In this document: positions 55,157 to 63,584 of the stretch, piece by piece
How positions within the stretch are numbered: the first letter of the stretch is position 1
Layout of the letters: every line of letters begins with the position of its first letter
From: Fulvivirga marina
GTDB lineage: Bacteria; Bacteroidota; Bacteroidia; Cytophagales; Cyclobacteriaceae
DNA length: 64,000 nt
NCBI RefSeq assembly: GCF_016775155.1
Contig: NZ_JAEUGD010000058.1
Coordinates: 75,733-139,732, forward strand
Direction of reading: 5' to 3'
Notes under the pieces: model-generated
Told to the model about the DNA's origin: nothing
Database searches by the model: none
The model's input: the letters and a program-made list of their open reading frames with translations, nothing else
Translations under genes and position numbers: made by a program

Positions 55157-56560
55157 ATGGTAAAAACTAACCGTACACTTCTGCTGCTATTAGCCGTTCT
55201 TATCAGCTTCTCAAGCTGTAAGGATGATGATCCTTCATTAAGCCCCGAAGAACAGTTAAAAGTAGACACCAACAACTGGCTCTACGATATTATGAAAGAG
55301 GTCTATTATTGGACCGATGAAATACCTGCGAACGTAGACAAATCAAAAGATACTGAAGAGCTTTTCTACGACCTTGTTTATTCAGATGACAGATTCTCCG
55401 TGATCGTCCCTAATTATCAAGACCTCATCAACTCTTTGAGCGGTGTAAGTAAGGATGCCGGGTATGAATTTGCGTTGGCAAAAGTTGAAAATAGCAACGA
55501 TGTAATTGTCATTGTTGTTTATACCAAAGACAACTCGTCAGCAAAAACTGCAGGTCTAAAAAGAGGAGATGTGATCTACAAGATCAATGGAACCACCATC
55601 ACTTTATCAAACTATCGGACATTAGTCCCTGAAATCTACAATGACCACTCCATCACCTACAGAAGATACAATGAAAGCTTATCTGCCTACGAAGACCAGG
55701 GCAACGTCAACCTGTCAGCGGTAGTTTTGGCTGAGAACCCTAACTTACTGGATACGGTCCTCACCATCGGCGACCGAAAAATTGGTTACTATGTATATAA
55801 CTTCTTTTCTCCCGGTACAACTGATGCAAAAGAATATGATACAGAAATGAATCAGATTATAGCCAATTTCAAAAGCAACGGTGTAAATGAAATGATCCTA
55901 GATCTGAGATACAATAGTGGTGGTTCGGTATCATCAGCCACTAACCTGGCCAGCTTGTTAGCACCGGGTGTTAGCTCTACTGATGTTTTCTATCAAAACC
56001 AGTGGAATGACCTGTATCAAAATTATATCGAAAGTCAGCCTGATGGAGATGATATACTAAGAGGAAAGTTTCTTAGCAAACCAGAGAATATAGGCAGCGA
56101 TATTGGCAATCAACTTTATGTACTCACCGGATCAAATACAGCTTCCGCCAGTGAATTGATCATCAACGGGCTTGATCCCTATATGAATGTGACGATTATA
56201 GGTGACACCACTGTAGGTAAAAACGTAGGCTCCATTCCTATTGATGATCAGGACAATGAAAATAATAAGTATGGTATACTTCCAATAGTCTTCAAGATTT
56301 TTAATAGTGAAATGTATTCTGGCTATGACAATGGCTTTGCTCCTTTAGGAAGCAACCTGGTTAACGACTTCCAATACCCAATGAAGGCTCTGGGTGATAT
56401 CGAAGAACCCTTGTTGGCCCGTGCCATTGAGTTAATCCAGGGAACCAGCTTGGGCGGACGCCAGAGCAGAACCTCAGGAAAGGAGTTCAGCCCGATAATG
56501 ACTTCTGTTGACAAAAAACCAAGAACCAACAGACTTATTTTTGACAGGCCTCTGAAATAA
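55157..56560 (+). CDS. S41-family C-terminal-processing protease, lipoprotein
   Basis: 467 aa. Lipobox FSSC (Cys at about 21) followed by acidic residues (KDDDPS). An N-terminal helical domain (about 30-80), a PDZ domain (about 95-190; AGLKRGDVIYKING) and the S41 core. The catalytic Ser332 is in TASASELI and Lys355 in TVGKNVG, both present. It is of tail-specific protease type in the periplasm or outer membrane. Substrates unknown. Confidence 0.9.
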   Translation: MVKTNRTLLLLLAVLISFSSCKDDDPSLSPEEQLKVDTNNWLYDIMKEVYYWTDEIPANVDKSKDTEELFYDLVYSDDRFSVIVPNYQDLINSLSGVSKDAGYEFALAKVENSNDVIVIVVYTKDNSSAKTAGLKRGDVIYKINGTTITLSNYRTLVPEIYNDHSITYRRYNESLSAYEDQGNVNLSAVVLAENPNLLDTVLTIGDRKIGYYVYNFFSPGTTDAKEYDTEMNQIIANFKSNGVNEMILDLRYNSGGSVSSATNLASLLAPGVSSTDVFYQNQWNDLYQNYIESQPDGDDILRGKFLSKPENIGSDIGNQLYVLTGSNTASASELIINGLDPYMNVTIIGDTTVGKNVGSIPIDDQDNENNKYGILPIVFKIFNSEMYSGYDNGFAPLGSNLVNDFQYPMKALGDIEEPLLARAIELIQGTSLGGRQSRTSGKEFSPIMTSVDKKPRTNRLIFDRPLK

Positions 56561-56578
56561 AGCTCACATGATATTATA

Positions 56579-56611
56579 CAAACGGCTACTTCTTTACGGG
56601 GTAGCCGTTTG
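56579..56611 (+). terminator. Terminator of the S41 protease gene
   Basis: 11-bp arms CAAACGGCTAC (56579-56589) and GTAGCCGTTTG (56601-56611), with an 11-nt loop and T-rich tail. Confidence 0.8.
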
Positions 56612-56685
56612 TATTTTTGGATAGTCACTATTATGTGCATTTATTCCTTTTTCCTAGATTCACAGCTGCACTTCAAAAGCAAACT

Positions 56686-57528
56686 ATGGCATTTAATATT
56701 GATGAATACCAGAAAATCCTTTTTCCCTATGCATATAACATTTTAGGAAATGCCGAAGATGCCAAAGACATCATACAGGATACGATGATCAAATGGCAAA
56801 ATGTAGATCACGCAAAGGTTGAGAATGAGAAGTCATACCTGATCAGGTCAGTGATAAATGCCGCCATCAACTTCAAAGACAAACAAAAAGAAAGGCTCTC
56901 TGATTATCCCGGAGACTGGTTGCCTGAACCTGTACACCTGGATACCGAGATGGATCGCAGACACATCCTTTCCTATTCATTATTGGTCTTGCTGGAGCAA
57001 CTAACCGCAAAGGAAAGAGCCATATTCATCTTAAAGGAATCATTTGATTTCAGTCATGCTGAAATTTCAAAATTACTAAACATTTCTGTCGAAAACTGTC
57101 GACAAATACTCAAGAGATCAAAGCAACGGTTAAACCCATCTATAACTCCCAGCGCAGAAAAGAATGAGACCAAACTGAAGCTATTTGTTGAAGCCATGAT
57201 TAATGGTAATGCAGAAGCATTGCAACAAATGTTAACCAACGATATTAAAGCCGTTTCTGATGGAGGCAAGGAAGTCTCTGCTATAAGAAAGGCTATTTTT
57301 GGACCTAAAAATGTTAGAAAACTGCTCCTTGGCATCTATGAGAAATTTTATAAACATAGCAATGTCAAAATAAACCTTGCCGAGTTAAACCATCAACCTG
57401 CCCTATTGTATACCGAAGGTCAAGCCATTCGCCTTTGTCAAGTATTCCAGTTTAGCAAAACCGGCACTATAGAACGTATCTACTTCGTAAGGAATCCTGA
57501 AAAGTTAAAAAACCTGACTTCCCTATAA
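56686..57528 (+). CDS. ECF41-type sigma factor with SnoaL-like C-terminal domain
   Basis: 280 aa: region 2 (about 3-70, LFPYAYNILGNAEDAKDIIQDTMIKW) and region 4 (about 100-150, LTAKERAIFILKESFDFSHAEISKLL) followed by an SnoaL-like domain (about 163-278) with DGGK at 192-195. This is the mark of the ECF41 group, in which the C-terminal extension controls activity in place of an anti-sigma factor. The ATG at 56686 was chosen over the TTG frame at 56617, which runs into the terminator. A carboxymuconolactone decarboxylase-like gene follows, the standard ECF41 partner. Confidence 0.9.
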   Translation: MAFNIDEYQKILFPYAYNILGNAEDAKDIIQDTMIKWQNVDHAKVENEKSYLIRSVINAAINFKDKQKERLSDYPGDWLPEPVHLDTEMDRRHILSYSLLVLLEQLTAKERAIFILKESFDFSHAEISKLLNISVENCRQILKRSKQRLNPSITPSAEKNETKLKLFVEAMINGNAEALQQMLTNDIKAVSDGGKEVSAIRKAIFGPKNVRKLLLGIYEKFYKHSNVKINLAELNHQPALLYTEGQAIRLCQVFQFSKTGTIERIYFVRNPEKLKNLTSL

Positions 57529-57568
57529 TTCAGTTTTTTTATTCTTTTTGCAAAAAATCAACTAAAAG

Positions 57569-57595
57569 CGTCACGCTCTCCCGCGATTTTCTGTC
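57569..57595 (+). promoter_or_regulatory. ECF41-like promoter of the CMD gene
   Basis: CGTCACG (57569-57575), 16-bp spacer, TGTC (57592-57595). The published ECF41 consensus as I recall it is TGTCACA-N16-CGTC, so the -35 core GTCAC and the spacing match and the -10 differs by one base. It lies 43 bp upstream of the CMD ATG. It should make this gene a direct target of the neighbouring sigma factor. Confidence 0.5.
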
Positions 57596-57638
57596 ATATC
57601 CATGAATCATTTTTAAAATCAAAAAACTATATAAAATC

Positions 57639-58094
57639 ATGGAAAGAATTTCATATCAGGAGTTACCACAGGATTTGTTTTCAGGAATGTTAAAAACTGA
57701 AGAAAAGCTACGTGATTCAGGGATCAGCACTAAAGAGTTGGAACTTATGCGCTACAGAGCTTCTCAGATCAACAATTGCGCATATTGCCTCGACATGCAC
57801 TTCAAAGAAGCCACTCATGCAGGTGAATCACCACTTCGTTTGTATTCAGTATCTGCATGGCGAGAAGCTCCATATTACTCAGAAAGGGAACAAGCTATGT
57901 TAGCCATGGCTGAGGCATTAACACTTTTACCAGAAGAGGGAATACACGAGGCCCTTTATGAAGAGCTTCAAAAACACTTTTCGAAGGCAGAGATTGCCAA
58001 CCTTGCTTTGGCTGTTGCCCAGATCAATTCGTGGAACAGATTAGTTAATTGCTTTAAGTTTACTCCTGGAAATTACGAGGTAGGGCAGCATTAA
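57639..58094 (+). CDS. Carboxymuconolactone decarboxylase/AhpD-like protein
   Basis: 151 aa helical protein with the AhpD redox motif CAYC (Cys47, Cys50) and His54 in NNCAYCLDMHFKEA. It may act as a peroxidase or decarboxylase. ECF41 genes are typically next to such COE proteins (carboxymuconolactone decarboxylase, oxidoreductase or epimerase), and here an ECF41-like promoter stands before it. Separate from the sigma gene by 110 bp. Confidence 0.9.
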   Translation: MERISYQELPQDLFSGMLKTEEKLRDSGISTKELELMRYRASQINNCAYCLDMHFKEATHAGESPLRLYSVSAWREAPYYSEREQAMLAMAEALTLLPEEGIHEALYEELQKHFSKAEIANLALAVAQINSWNRLVNCFKFTPGNYEVGQH

Positions 58095-58118
58095 CTTTTA
58101 GTAGTGACAGCCTAAACA

Positions 58119-58160
58119 TGAGGCCGTCTCAAAAGCAATTTGAACGGCCTCAGTTTTTTT
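58119..58160 (+). terminator. Terminator of the CMD gene
   Basis: Arms TGAGGCCGT (58119-58127) and ACGGCCTCA (58144-58152), then seven T. It is convergent with the fdhD unit and may also limit that from the right. Confidence 0.8.
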
Positions 58161-58203
58161 GTATATAAGATTTTTTCAGATAAGCACCTGAATACGTACT
58201 TTC

Positions 58204-58575
58204 TTAGCAAACATCGTTTAATGGATTATCAAAAAGGTCGCTTTCATCTTCTCCTCGTCTTGGATTGAGACATTGGAAGTCTTTCTCCACTAAAATATGA
58301 AGCTTGTCACCATCCTTTAATGGCTGTTCTGCTTCAAAGCCAACCTGATTCGAACTAACCCATTGTTCTGAAACCTGAGAAGGAACATCGATCATAATAA
58401 AATCCCCATCATACGATGCCGTAACCTCTGGCTGATCAATTACCTGTAGTGTATAAATAAGCTTACGGACACCAAAATTAATGCTATCGCTAGTTCTACC
58501 TTCACTTTTCACCTCTTCCACTTCGCTCTGCGAGAGTCGAAGTCGCAGTGTATTTCCTTTAATTCTTATTTTCAT
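58204..58575 (-). CDS. Small hypothetical protein linked to fdhD
   Basis: 123 aa starting MKIRIKGNTLRLRLSQSEVEEV; beta-rich and acidic, ending in a Cys. A similar small protein often follows fdhD in Bacteroidota, but I cannot name a characterised function. The ATG at 58575 overlaps the fdhD end by about 17 bp; the GTG at 58596 would overlap further. Confidence 0.75.
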   Translation of the reverse strand: MKIRIKGNTLRLRLSQSEVEEVKSEGRTSDSINFGVRKLIYTLQVIDQPEVTASYDGDFIMIDVPSQVSEQWVSSNQVGFEAEQPLKDGDKLHILVEKDFQCLNPRRGEDESDLFDNPLNDVC

Positions 58576-59407
58576 AGGCCAGTCTTTCCCTTCCACAATA
58601 TACGTTAAAGCTCTGATTTCTTACAAAGCCCAACAAGGTCATATTAAAATCAGTAGCCAAAGCAACTGCCAGGCTTGACGGAGCACCTACAGCCGCCATT
58701 AGAGGCACTCCAGCCATTAACGACTTCTGCACCAACTCAAAGCTGGCTCGCCCACTTACCAGCACAAAGTAATCTGACAGAGGAATCATCTGCTTAACCA
58801 AAGCAGTTCCTACCAGTTTATCCAAGGCGTTGTGCCTTCCTACATCCTCTCTCATGATCATTAACTCTCCTTGTTTGTTAAACAAGCCTGCTGCATGCAA
58901 CCCTCCAGTATATTCAAATACACGTTGCTCAGCCCGTAATATATCAGGCGCCTGATGGATGACATTTTCATCAATCTTCAAAGCAGAGCTGATTACGGGA
59001 CAACCAGTTTTAACTGCATCTATAGACGTCTTACTGCAAACACCGCAACTAGACGATGTATAGAAATGTCGTTCAATCTTTTTAAAATCGATCTGCACAG
59101 AAGGTGACAGTTCCACTCGCACCACGTTCTCTTTCTCCGCCTGTTTGCCCGTACCCTGACAATAACGAATGCTTACTACCTCATCGTATGACAATATAAT
59201 ATTTTCGGTAAACAGAAACCCTAGTGCCAGTTCAAAATCATGCCCTGGGGTTCTCATAGTAACGGATATGCTTCGTTGCTCACGTTGCTGCTCAGCCCCA
59301 AAACCTATACGAATTTCAAGCGGTTCCTCAACAGCTATCAGGTCCGGCTTAATTTCAGGAGCCCTCTCCCCAACTTTTAATATCTCTGCCTTGTCTACTC
59401 TATCCAT
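58559..59407 (-). CDS. fdhD: Formate dehydrogenase accessory sulfurtransferase FdhD
   Basis: 282 aa. The CxxC pair is Cys121 and Cys124 (SSCGVCSK), used to pass sulfur to the molybdenum or tungsten cofactor of formate dehydrogenase. Further family blocks: GGLHAAGLF, MIMREDVGRHNALDKL and LVSGRASFELVQK. The ATG at 59407 is used; the longer frame lacks family similarity. No formate dehydrogenase lies in the window. It follows fhs by 33 bp, so co-transcription is likely. Confidence 0.93.
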   Translation of the reverse strand: MDRVDKAEILKVGERAPEIKPDLIAVEEPLEIRIGFGAEQQREQRSISVTMRTPGHDFELALGFLFTENIILSYDEVVSIRYCQGTGKQAEKENVVRVELSPSVQIDFKKIERHFYTSSSCGVCSKTSIDAVKTGCPVISSALKIDENVIHQAPDILRAEQRVFEYTGGLHAAGLFNKQGELMIMREDVGRHNALDKLVGTALVKQMIPLSDYFVLVSGRASFELVQKSLMAGVPLMAAVGAPSSLAVALATDFNMTLLGFVRNQSFNVYCGRERLAYENKN

Positions 59408-59440
59408 CGCTATTTGATTTAAAACAGCAAATGTTAACAA

Positions 59441-61135
59441 TTAGCTCAGCCCGGTGATTTTACCATTATTGTCAATATCCATACCCTCAGCCGCAGGTAA
59501 AGCAGGCAGCCCTGGCATTCGCAGCATGTTACCGGTTATCGGTATACAAAAACCAGCCCCGGCTGCTATTTCTATTTCTCTCACCGTCAAAGTAAAATTC
59601 TCAGGCCTTCCCAGCCACTTAGGGTCATCGCTGAAGGAGTTTTGCGTTTTGGCTATGCAAATCGGCTTATCATTCAGACCTATTCTTTCTATCTTTTTAA
59701 GGTTTTGCTTTGCTTTAGGTAAAAACTCCACATCACGCGCACCATATATTTTTCTCGCTACAGCCTCAATTTTCTCCTTTACCCCCCAGTTCCAGTCATA
59801 CACAGGGCTATATTTGCCTTTAAATGACTCTACAGAAGCCACCACCTGCTCTGCAAGCTCCCTGGTACCTTCTCCTCCATGTTCCCAGCCCTCACAAAGC
59901 GCCACACGGATACCCAATGCTTCACAACGTTTTTTCACCAAACTGATCTCTTCATCTGTATCGCTGATAAACTTGTTGATGGCAACAACTGCTGGTACAC
60001 CATAGGTTTTTGTATTTTCAAGGTGCTTCTCAAGGTTCAGGAGTCCCTTAGACAAACTCACTGTATCAGGTTCTTTCAATTCTGCCAATGGCTGGCCTCC
60101 ATGGTACTTCAAAGCACGTATAGTAGCTACAACTACAATAGTTTTGGGAGACAATCCTGAATATCCACACTTGATATTCAGGAATTTTTCAGCTCCAAGA
60201 TCAGCTCCAAAACCAGCTTCAGTTACCACATAGTCTGACAATGACATCCCCATTTTTGTGGCAATAACAGAGTTAGTACCCTGCGCAATATTGGCAAACG
60301 GCCCTCCATGGAGAATAGCAGGGTTACCCTCAAGTGTCTGAACCAGGTTAGGTTTGATGGCATCTTTTAACAAAACTGCCATAGCCCCTTCGGCTTTAAT
60401 ATCTCTCGCAAATACGGCTTCTCCCTGATAGGTATCCCCTATATAAATATTACCAATTTTAGCTTTTAGATCATCCATATTCCTGGCAAGACAAAGGATA
60501 GCCATAATCTCGGATGCGGCAGTAATGTTAAACCCAGTTTCACGCATCATACCTCCTGCCTTCCCCCCCATACCGGATACTATATTTCTCAACGAGCGAT
60601 CATTCATATCCATCACACGTTTCCACTCCACAGTACGAGGATCAATACCCAGGTTATTTTTAGCACTTTGAATATTATTATCAATCATAGCCGCAAGTAG
60701 ATTATTCGCTTTTTCTATGGCCGCAAAGTCTCCGGTAAAGTGTAGATTTATATCTTCCATCGGTACTACCTGAGAGTACCCTCCTCCGGCAGCCCCTCCT
60801 TTCATCCCAAAGACAGGGCCGAGTGATGGCTCCCTGAGTACTACTGTTGTTAACTTTCCTATACGATTCAATCCTTCTGTCAACCCAATTGAGGTAGTAG
60901 TTTTACCTTCGCCCGCCGGAGTAGGTGTCATTGCTGTAACCAATATAAGATTACTTTGAGCTACTTTCTTCTCATCTATAAGATCTAAAGGCAGCTTAGC
61001 CTTGTACTTACCGTACATTTCAAGACTATCTTCGGGTATACCGACTGAAGAAGCAACATCACGAACGTGACGCAGGTCTGCTGATTGGGCTATTTCCAGG
61101 TCAGTTCCCGGCTTTTTTTTCACTGAAGTACTCAT
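59441..61135 (-). CDS. fhs: Formate-tetrahydrofolate ligase
   Basis: 564 aa. P-loop TPAGEGKTTTSIGLTEG (about 71-87), PSLGPVFGMKGGAAGGGYSQV and the C-terminal PALPAAEGMDID. It makes 10-formyl-THF from formate, THF and ATP. The ATG at 61135 gives MSTSVKKKPG and the normal family length near 560; the upstream extension from 61252 is unlikely. A -7-like TAAATTTG at 61172-61179 lies 37 bp upstream. With fdhD in one unit, it points to formate use or disposal. Confidence 0.95.
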   Translation of the reverse strand: MSTSVKKKPGTDLEIAQSADLRHVRDVASSVGIPEDSLEMYGKYKAKLPLDLIDEKKVAQSNLILVTAMTPTPAGEGKTTTSIGLTEGLNRIGKLTTVVLREPSLGPVFGMKGGAAGGGYSQVVPMEDINLHFTGDFAAIEKANNLLAAMIDNNIQSAKNNLGIDPRTVEWKRVMDMNDRSLRNIVSGMGGKAGGMMRETGFNITAASEIMAILCLARNMDDLKAKIGNIYIGDTYQGEAVFARDIKAEGAMAVLLKDAIKPNLVQTLEGNPAILHGGPFANIAQGTNSVIATKMGMSLSDYVVTEAGFGADLGAEKFLNIKCGYSGLSPKTIVVVATIRALKYHGGQPLAELKEPDTVSLSKGLLNLEKHLENTKTYGVPAVVAINKFISDTDEEISLVKKRCEALGIRVALCEGWEHGGEGTRELAEQVVASVESFKGKYSPVYDWNWGVKEKIEAVARKIYGARDVEFLPKAKQNLKKIERIGLNDKPICIAKTQNSFSDDPKWLGRPENFTLTVREIEIAAGAGFCIPITGNMLRMPGLPALPAAEGMDIDNNGKITGLS

Positions 61136-61298
61136 TTTGATATAAAATTCATCGTTTGTGATTACATTATTCAAATTTAACAGGGTAATTGGAAACCATA
61201 TTATTTTTGTGAGTGTATTTAACTGACTTTTCACCAGACAGCTACATAACAAGATGCAAAATTACGACGCAACGAACGTTCCTCCATCCAATAATCTA

Positions 61299-61329
61299 TT
61301 GTTTTAGCTTTTTTCTACATGCATATTTG
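61299..61329 (+). promoter_or_regulatory. Promoter near the start of the tRNA methyltransferase gene
   Basis: TTG (61299-61301), 20 bp, CATATTTG (61322-61329; one mismatch to TAnnTTTG). If it is used, transcription would begin near 61334, which would favour GTG 61334 over ATG 61319 as start codon. Confidence 0.35.
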
Positions 61330-62053
61330 TAGTGTGAAAAGAAGAAAGGGGCAATTCGATTTTAAGCAATTTAGTATCAAACAAGAGAAAAGTGCCATGA
61401 AAGTTGGAACTGACGGTGTTTTGTTAGGAGCCTGGGCTTGTGTAAGCGGTTCCAAAACTGTACTTGACATTGGTACAGGCACAGGACTTATCGCTTTAAT
61501 GATAGCCCAGCGTAACCCCACCGCTATCATAGACTCCATTGAAATCGATCAGGAGTCAGTGATCGAAGCTACTAACAACGTGATGCATAGCCCCTGGACT
61601 GAAAGGGTAAGGGTTTTTCATGAGAGCATTCAAAATTTCAGCGAACATGCTGCACACACTTATGACCTCATTGTATCCAACCCTCCTTTTTTTAATTCAG
61701 GAACACCCTCCCCAATAACCAACAGGCACCAAGCCAGGCACACGGGTCAATTATCCCAAGAGGACCTAATCAAAGCTGTTACCAGGCTTTTATCAGACTC
61801 TGGTAAATTTTGTGTTATATTACCAGTTACGGAGAGTGAACACTTTATTTTTCTGGCCGCTAATAACAATTTATCGGTTAGTCACAAAACCATTTTTCAC
61901 CCTAAAGCCCGGAAACCTTCCGAACGCCTCTTAATTGAGTTTAGCCGCCAAGCTTCTCCCTTTACTGAGAACAAGCTAGTTCAGTACTGTGAAGATGGTA
62001 GTTGGACAGAAGAGTACAAAAAACTGACACGCGACTTTCATATTAAACTATAA
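61319..62053 (+). CDS. trmN: tRNA1(Val) (adenine(37)-N6)-methyltransferase
   Basis: 244 aa class I methyltransferase: motif I LDIGTGTGLIALMIAQ and the N6-adenine motif SNPPFF, with the family N-terminus KRRKGQFDFKQFSIKQEKSAMKVGTDGVLLGAW. It modifies A37 of tRNA-Val in the YfiC/TrmN6 group. The ATG at 61319 is used, but GTG at 61334 gives a more usual N-terminus and fits the promoter at 61299-61329. Stand-alone gene. Confidence 0.9.
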   Translation: MHICSVKRRKGQFDFKQFSIKQEKSAMKVGTDGVLLGAWACVSGSKTVLDIGTGTGLIALMIAQRNPTAIIDSIEIDQESVIEATNNVMHSPWTERVRVFHESIQNFSEHAAHTYDLIVSNPPFFNSGTPSPITNRHQARHTGQLSQEDLIKAVTRLLSDSGKFCVILPVTESEHFIFLAANNNLSVSHKTIFHPKARKPSERLLIEFSRQASPFTENKLVQYCEDGSWTEEYKKLTRDFHIKL

Positions 62054-62408
62054 TGTAAAATCAGAGTCTCTTTAAGCTTCAAAGCCAACTCAAAAGCCTC
62101 CCTTGGCATGTAGGTTGATGTTCTGATCAAAACAGGTTCGGAAGGTTAAAAAAATTTAAAAATAAGCGTCAAGCACAGACTAGAAACCATCTCCAAAAAC
62201 AACAACAAACTGACTTACAATAGGTTAAAATCCAAAATAACCTTAATGTTACCTAAAAATAAACAATGCTTATATCACTAGCATTAATGGATGAGTTCTA
62301 CTATCTTTATATCGATATTTGGGCCTCTTTGATATAGCAAGGGCCTCTTTTAACCTTGCTACTCCCTGACACTCAAACATCGTGTTTTTAATTAATTTAT
62401 TATTTCCA
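62054..62408. other. Intergenic region with a short direct repeat
   Basis: About 355 bp with no gene. GGGCCTCTTT occurs at 62321-62330 and again at 62341-62350, a period of 20 bp, about 60-80 bp before the RNA-binding gene. This could be a regulator site or part of a long 5' leader. No terminator for the preceding gene was seen. Confidence 0.5.
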
Positions 62409-62663
62409 ATGAACATTTTTGTAGCAAAGCTAAACTACCGAACCACCAGCGAAGAACTCCAAAGACAGTTTGAAGCATTTGGTGAAGTCAGTTCTGCCAA
62501 AGTTATCTTTGACAGAGAAACACAACGATCTAAAGGTTTCGGGTTTGTTGAAATGCCAGATGATGATGCCGCCAGAGAGGCTATTCAGGCACTCAATGAG
62601 TCTGAATTTGACGGAAGAACTATCGTTGTTAAAGAAGCGAGACCGAAAACTGAAACTTATTAA
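62409..62663 (+). CDS. RNA-binding protein with RRM domain
   Basis: 84 aa, a single RRM: RNP2 IFVAKL (3-8) and RNP1 KGFGFVEM (about 43-50). Short glycine-free C-terminus. Such small RRM proteins in Bacteroidota and cyanobacteria bind RNA and often respond to cold. The ATG at 62409 is used (MNIFVAKLNY); a longer frame from 62382 adds an unlikely hydrophobic start. Confidence 0.9.
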   Translation: MNIFVAKLNYRTTSEELQRQFEAFGEVSSAKVIFDRETQRSKGFGFVEMPDDDAAREAIQALNESEFDGRTIVVKEARPKTETY

Positions 62664-62687
62664 TTTATAATAAACATCAGTGTTACA

Positions 62688-62722
62688 AACCGTCCCAATT
62701 CATAATTGAGACGGTTTTTTTT
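62688..62722 (+). terminator. Terminator of the RRM gene
   Basis: An 11-bp stem with one mismatch (CCGTCCCAATT/AATTGAGACGG), a short loop and eight T. Confidence 0.8.
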
Positions 62723-62826
62723 ATTTTCAGCCACACCACCTCCTACCCAACACCTCCACCAGGTTAAACACAATAGCTAAAAGCTTGCTCTTGAAAATCT
62801 TAAAAGAAAATTTCAAAAAATTATTC

Positions 62827-62865
62827 ATTGTTTAAACATTATTGTTTTAACATCGTTTATATTTG
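62827..62865 (+). promoter_or_regulatory. Tandem 14-bp repeat and -7 box upstream of the YceI gene
   Basis: ATTGTTTAAACATT (62827-62840) and ATTGTTTTAACATC (62841-62854) stand head to tail. TATATTTG at 62858-62865 matches TAnnTTTG, but TTG is not at a normal -33 distance. A regulator, maybe the MarR protein encoded downstream, may bind the repeat. Confidence 0.4.
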
Positions 62866-62899
62866 CATGAAACAAATTGAAATCACAAAAATTAGAATC

Positions 62900-63478
62900 A
62901 TGAAAAAAGTAAGTCTATTATCAGCCTTAGTACTTATTGCTGGTATGTCTTTCGGCCAAACCAAATGGGGAATTGATGCCGCTCACTCTAACATCGGCTT
63001 CACTGTAAGTCATATGGTTATTTCAGAAACTGAAGGTAACTTCAAAGAATTTGATGCTACTGTTACCAGCAGCAAAGAAGATTTTGATGGCGCTGCAGTT
63101 GTATTTACTGCCAAAGTAGCTTCTATCGACACAGACAACGAGAAAAGAGATGAGCACTTAAAAGGAGAAGATTTCTTCAACGCTGAAAAGTATCCTGAAA
63201 TTAAATTTGATGGTAAGATCAAGAAATCAGGTTCTAAATATCAGCTAGTTGGAGATTTCACTATGAGAGGTGTAACTAAAAAAGTGACTTTTGATGTGAA
63301 GTACAACGGCACTGTTAAAGACCCTTGGGGAAACATCAAATCAGGTTTCAAAATTAACGGAATTGTTAACAGACAAGATTACGGGTTGAAATGGGGTGCA
63401 TTGACTGAAGCCGGTGGCGCTGTAGTAGGAGATGAAGTCAATATCATCTGTAATGTTGAGTTACAGAAAAAAGGTTAG
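62900..63478 (+). CDS. yceI: YceI-family secreted protein
   Basis: 192 aa with signal peptide (cleavage after SFGQ near 20), then the YceI lipocalin-like beta fold: WGIDAAHSNIGFTVSHMV, DEHLKGEDFFNAEKYPEIKF and FTMRGVTKKVTFDV. Family members bind isoprenoid-type lipids in the periplasm. The ATG at 62900 is used, since the longer frame from 62828 would precede the -7 box. Alone, followed by a terminator and then a MarR gene. Confidence 0.92.
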   Translation: MKKVSLLSALVLIAGMSFGQTKWGIDAAHSNIGFTVSHMVISETEGNFKEFDATVTSSKEDFDGAAVVFTAKVASIDTDNEKRDEHLKGEDFFNAEKYPEIKFDGKIKKSGSKYQLVGDFTMRGVTKKVTFDVKYNGTVKDPWGNIKSGFKINGIVNRQDYGLKWGALTEAGGAVVGDEVNIICNVELQKKG

Positions 63479-63484
63479 TATCTT

Positions 63485-63514
63485 GGAGGGTTAAAAAGAC
63501 CCTCCAGTTTTTTT
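63485..63514 (+). terminator. Terminator of the YceI gene
   Basis: Arms GGAGGGT (63485-63491) and ACCCTCC (63499-63505) with a 7-nt loop, then AG and seven T. Confidence 0.85.
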
Positions 63515-63584
63515 ATAAATTAATATGGGCTTAGGTTCTATCACCTATTACCCATATGCCTGTTTCACTTGTAGATCGCTGGAG

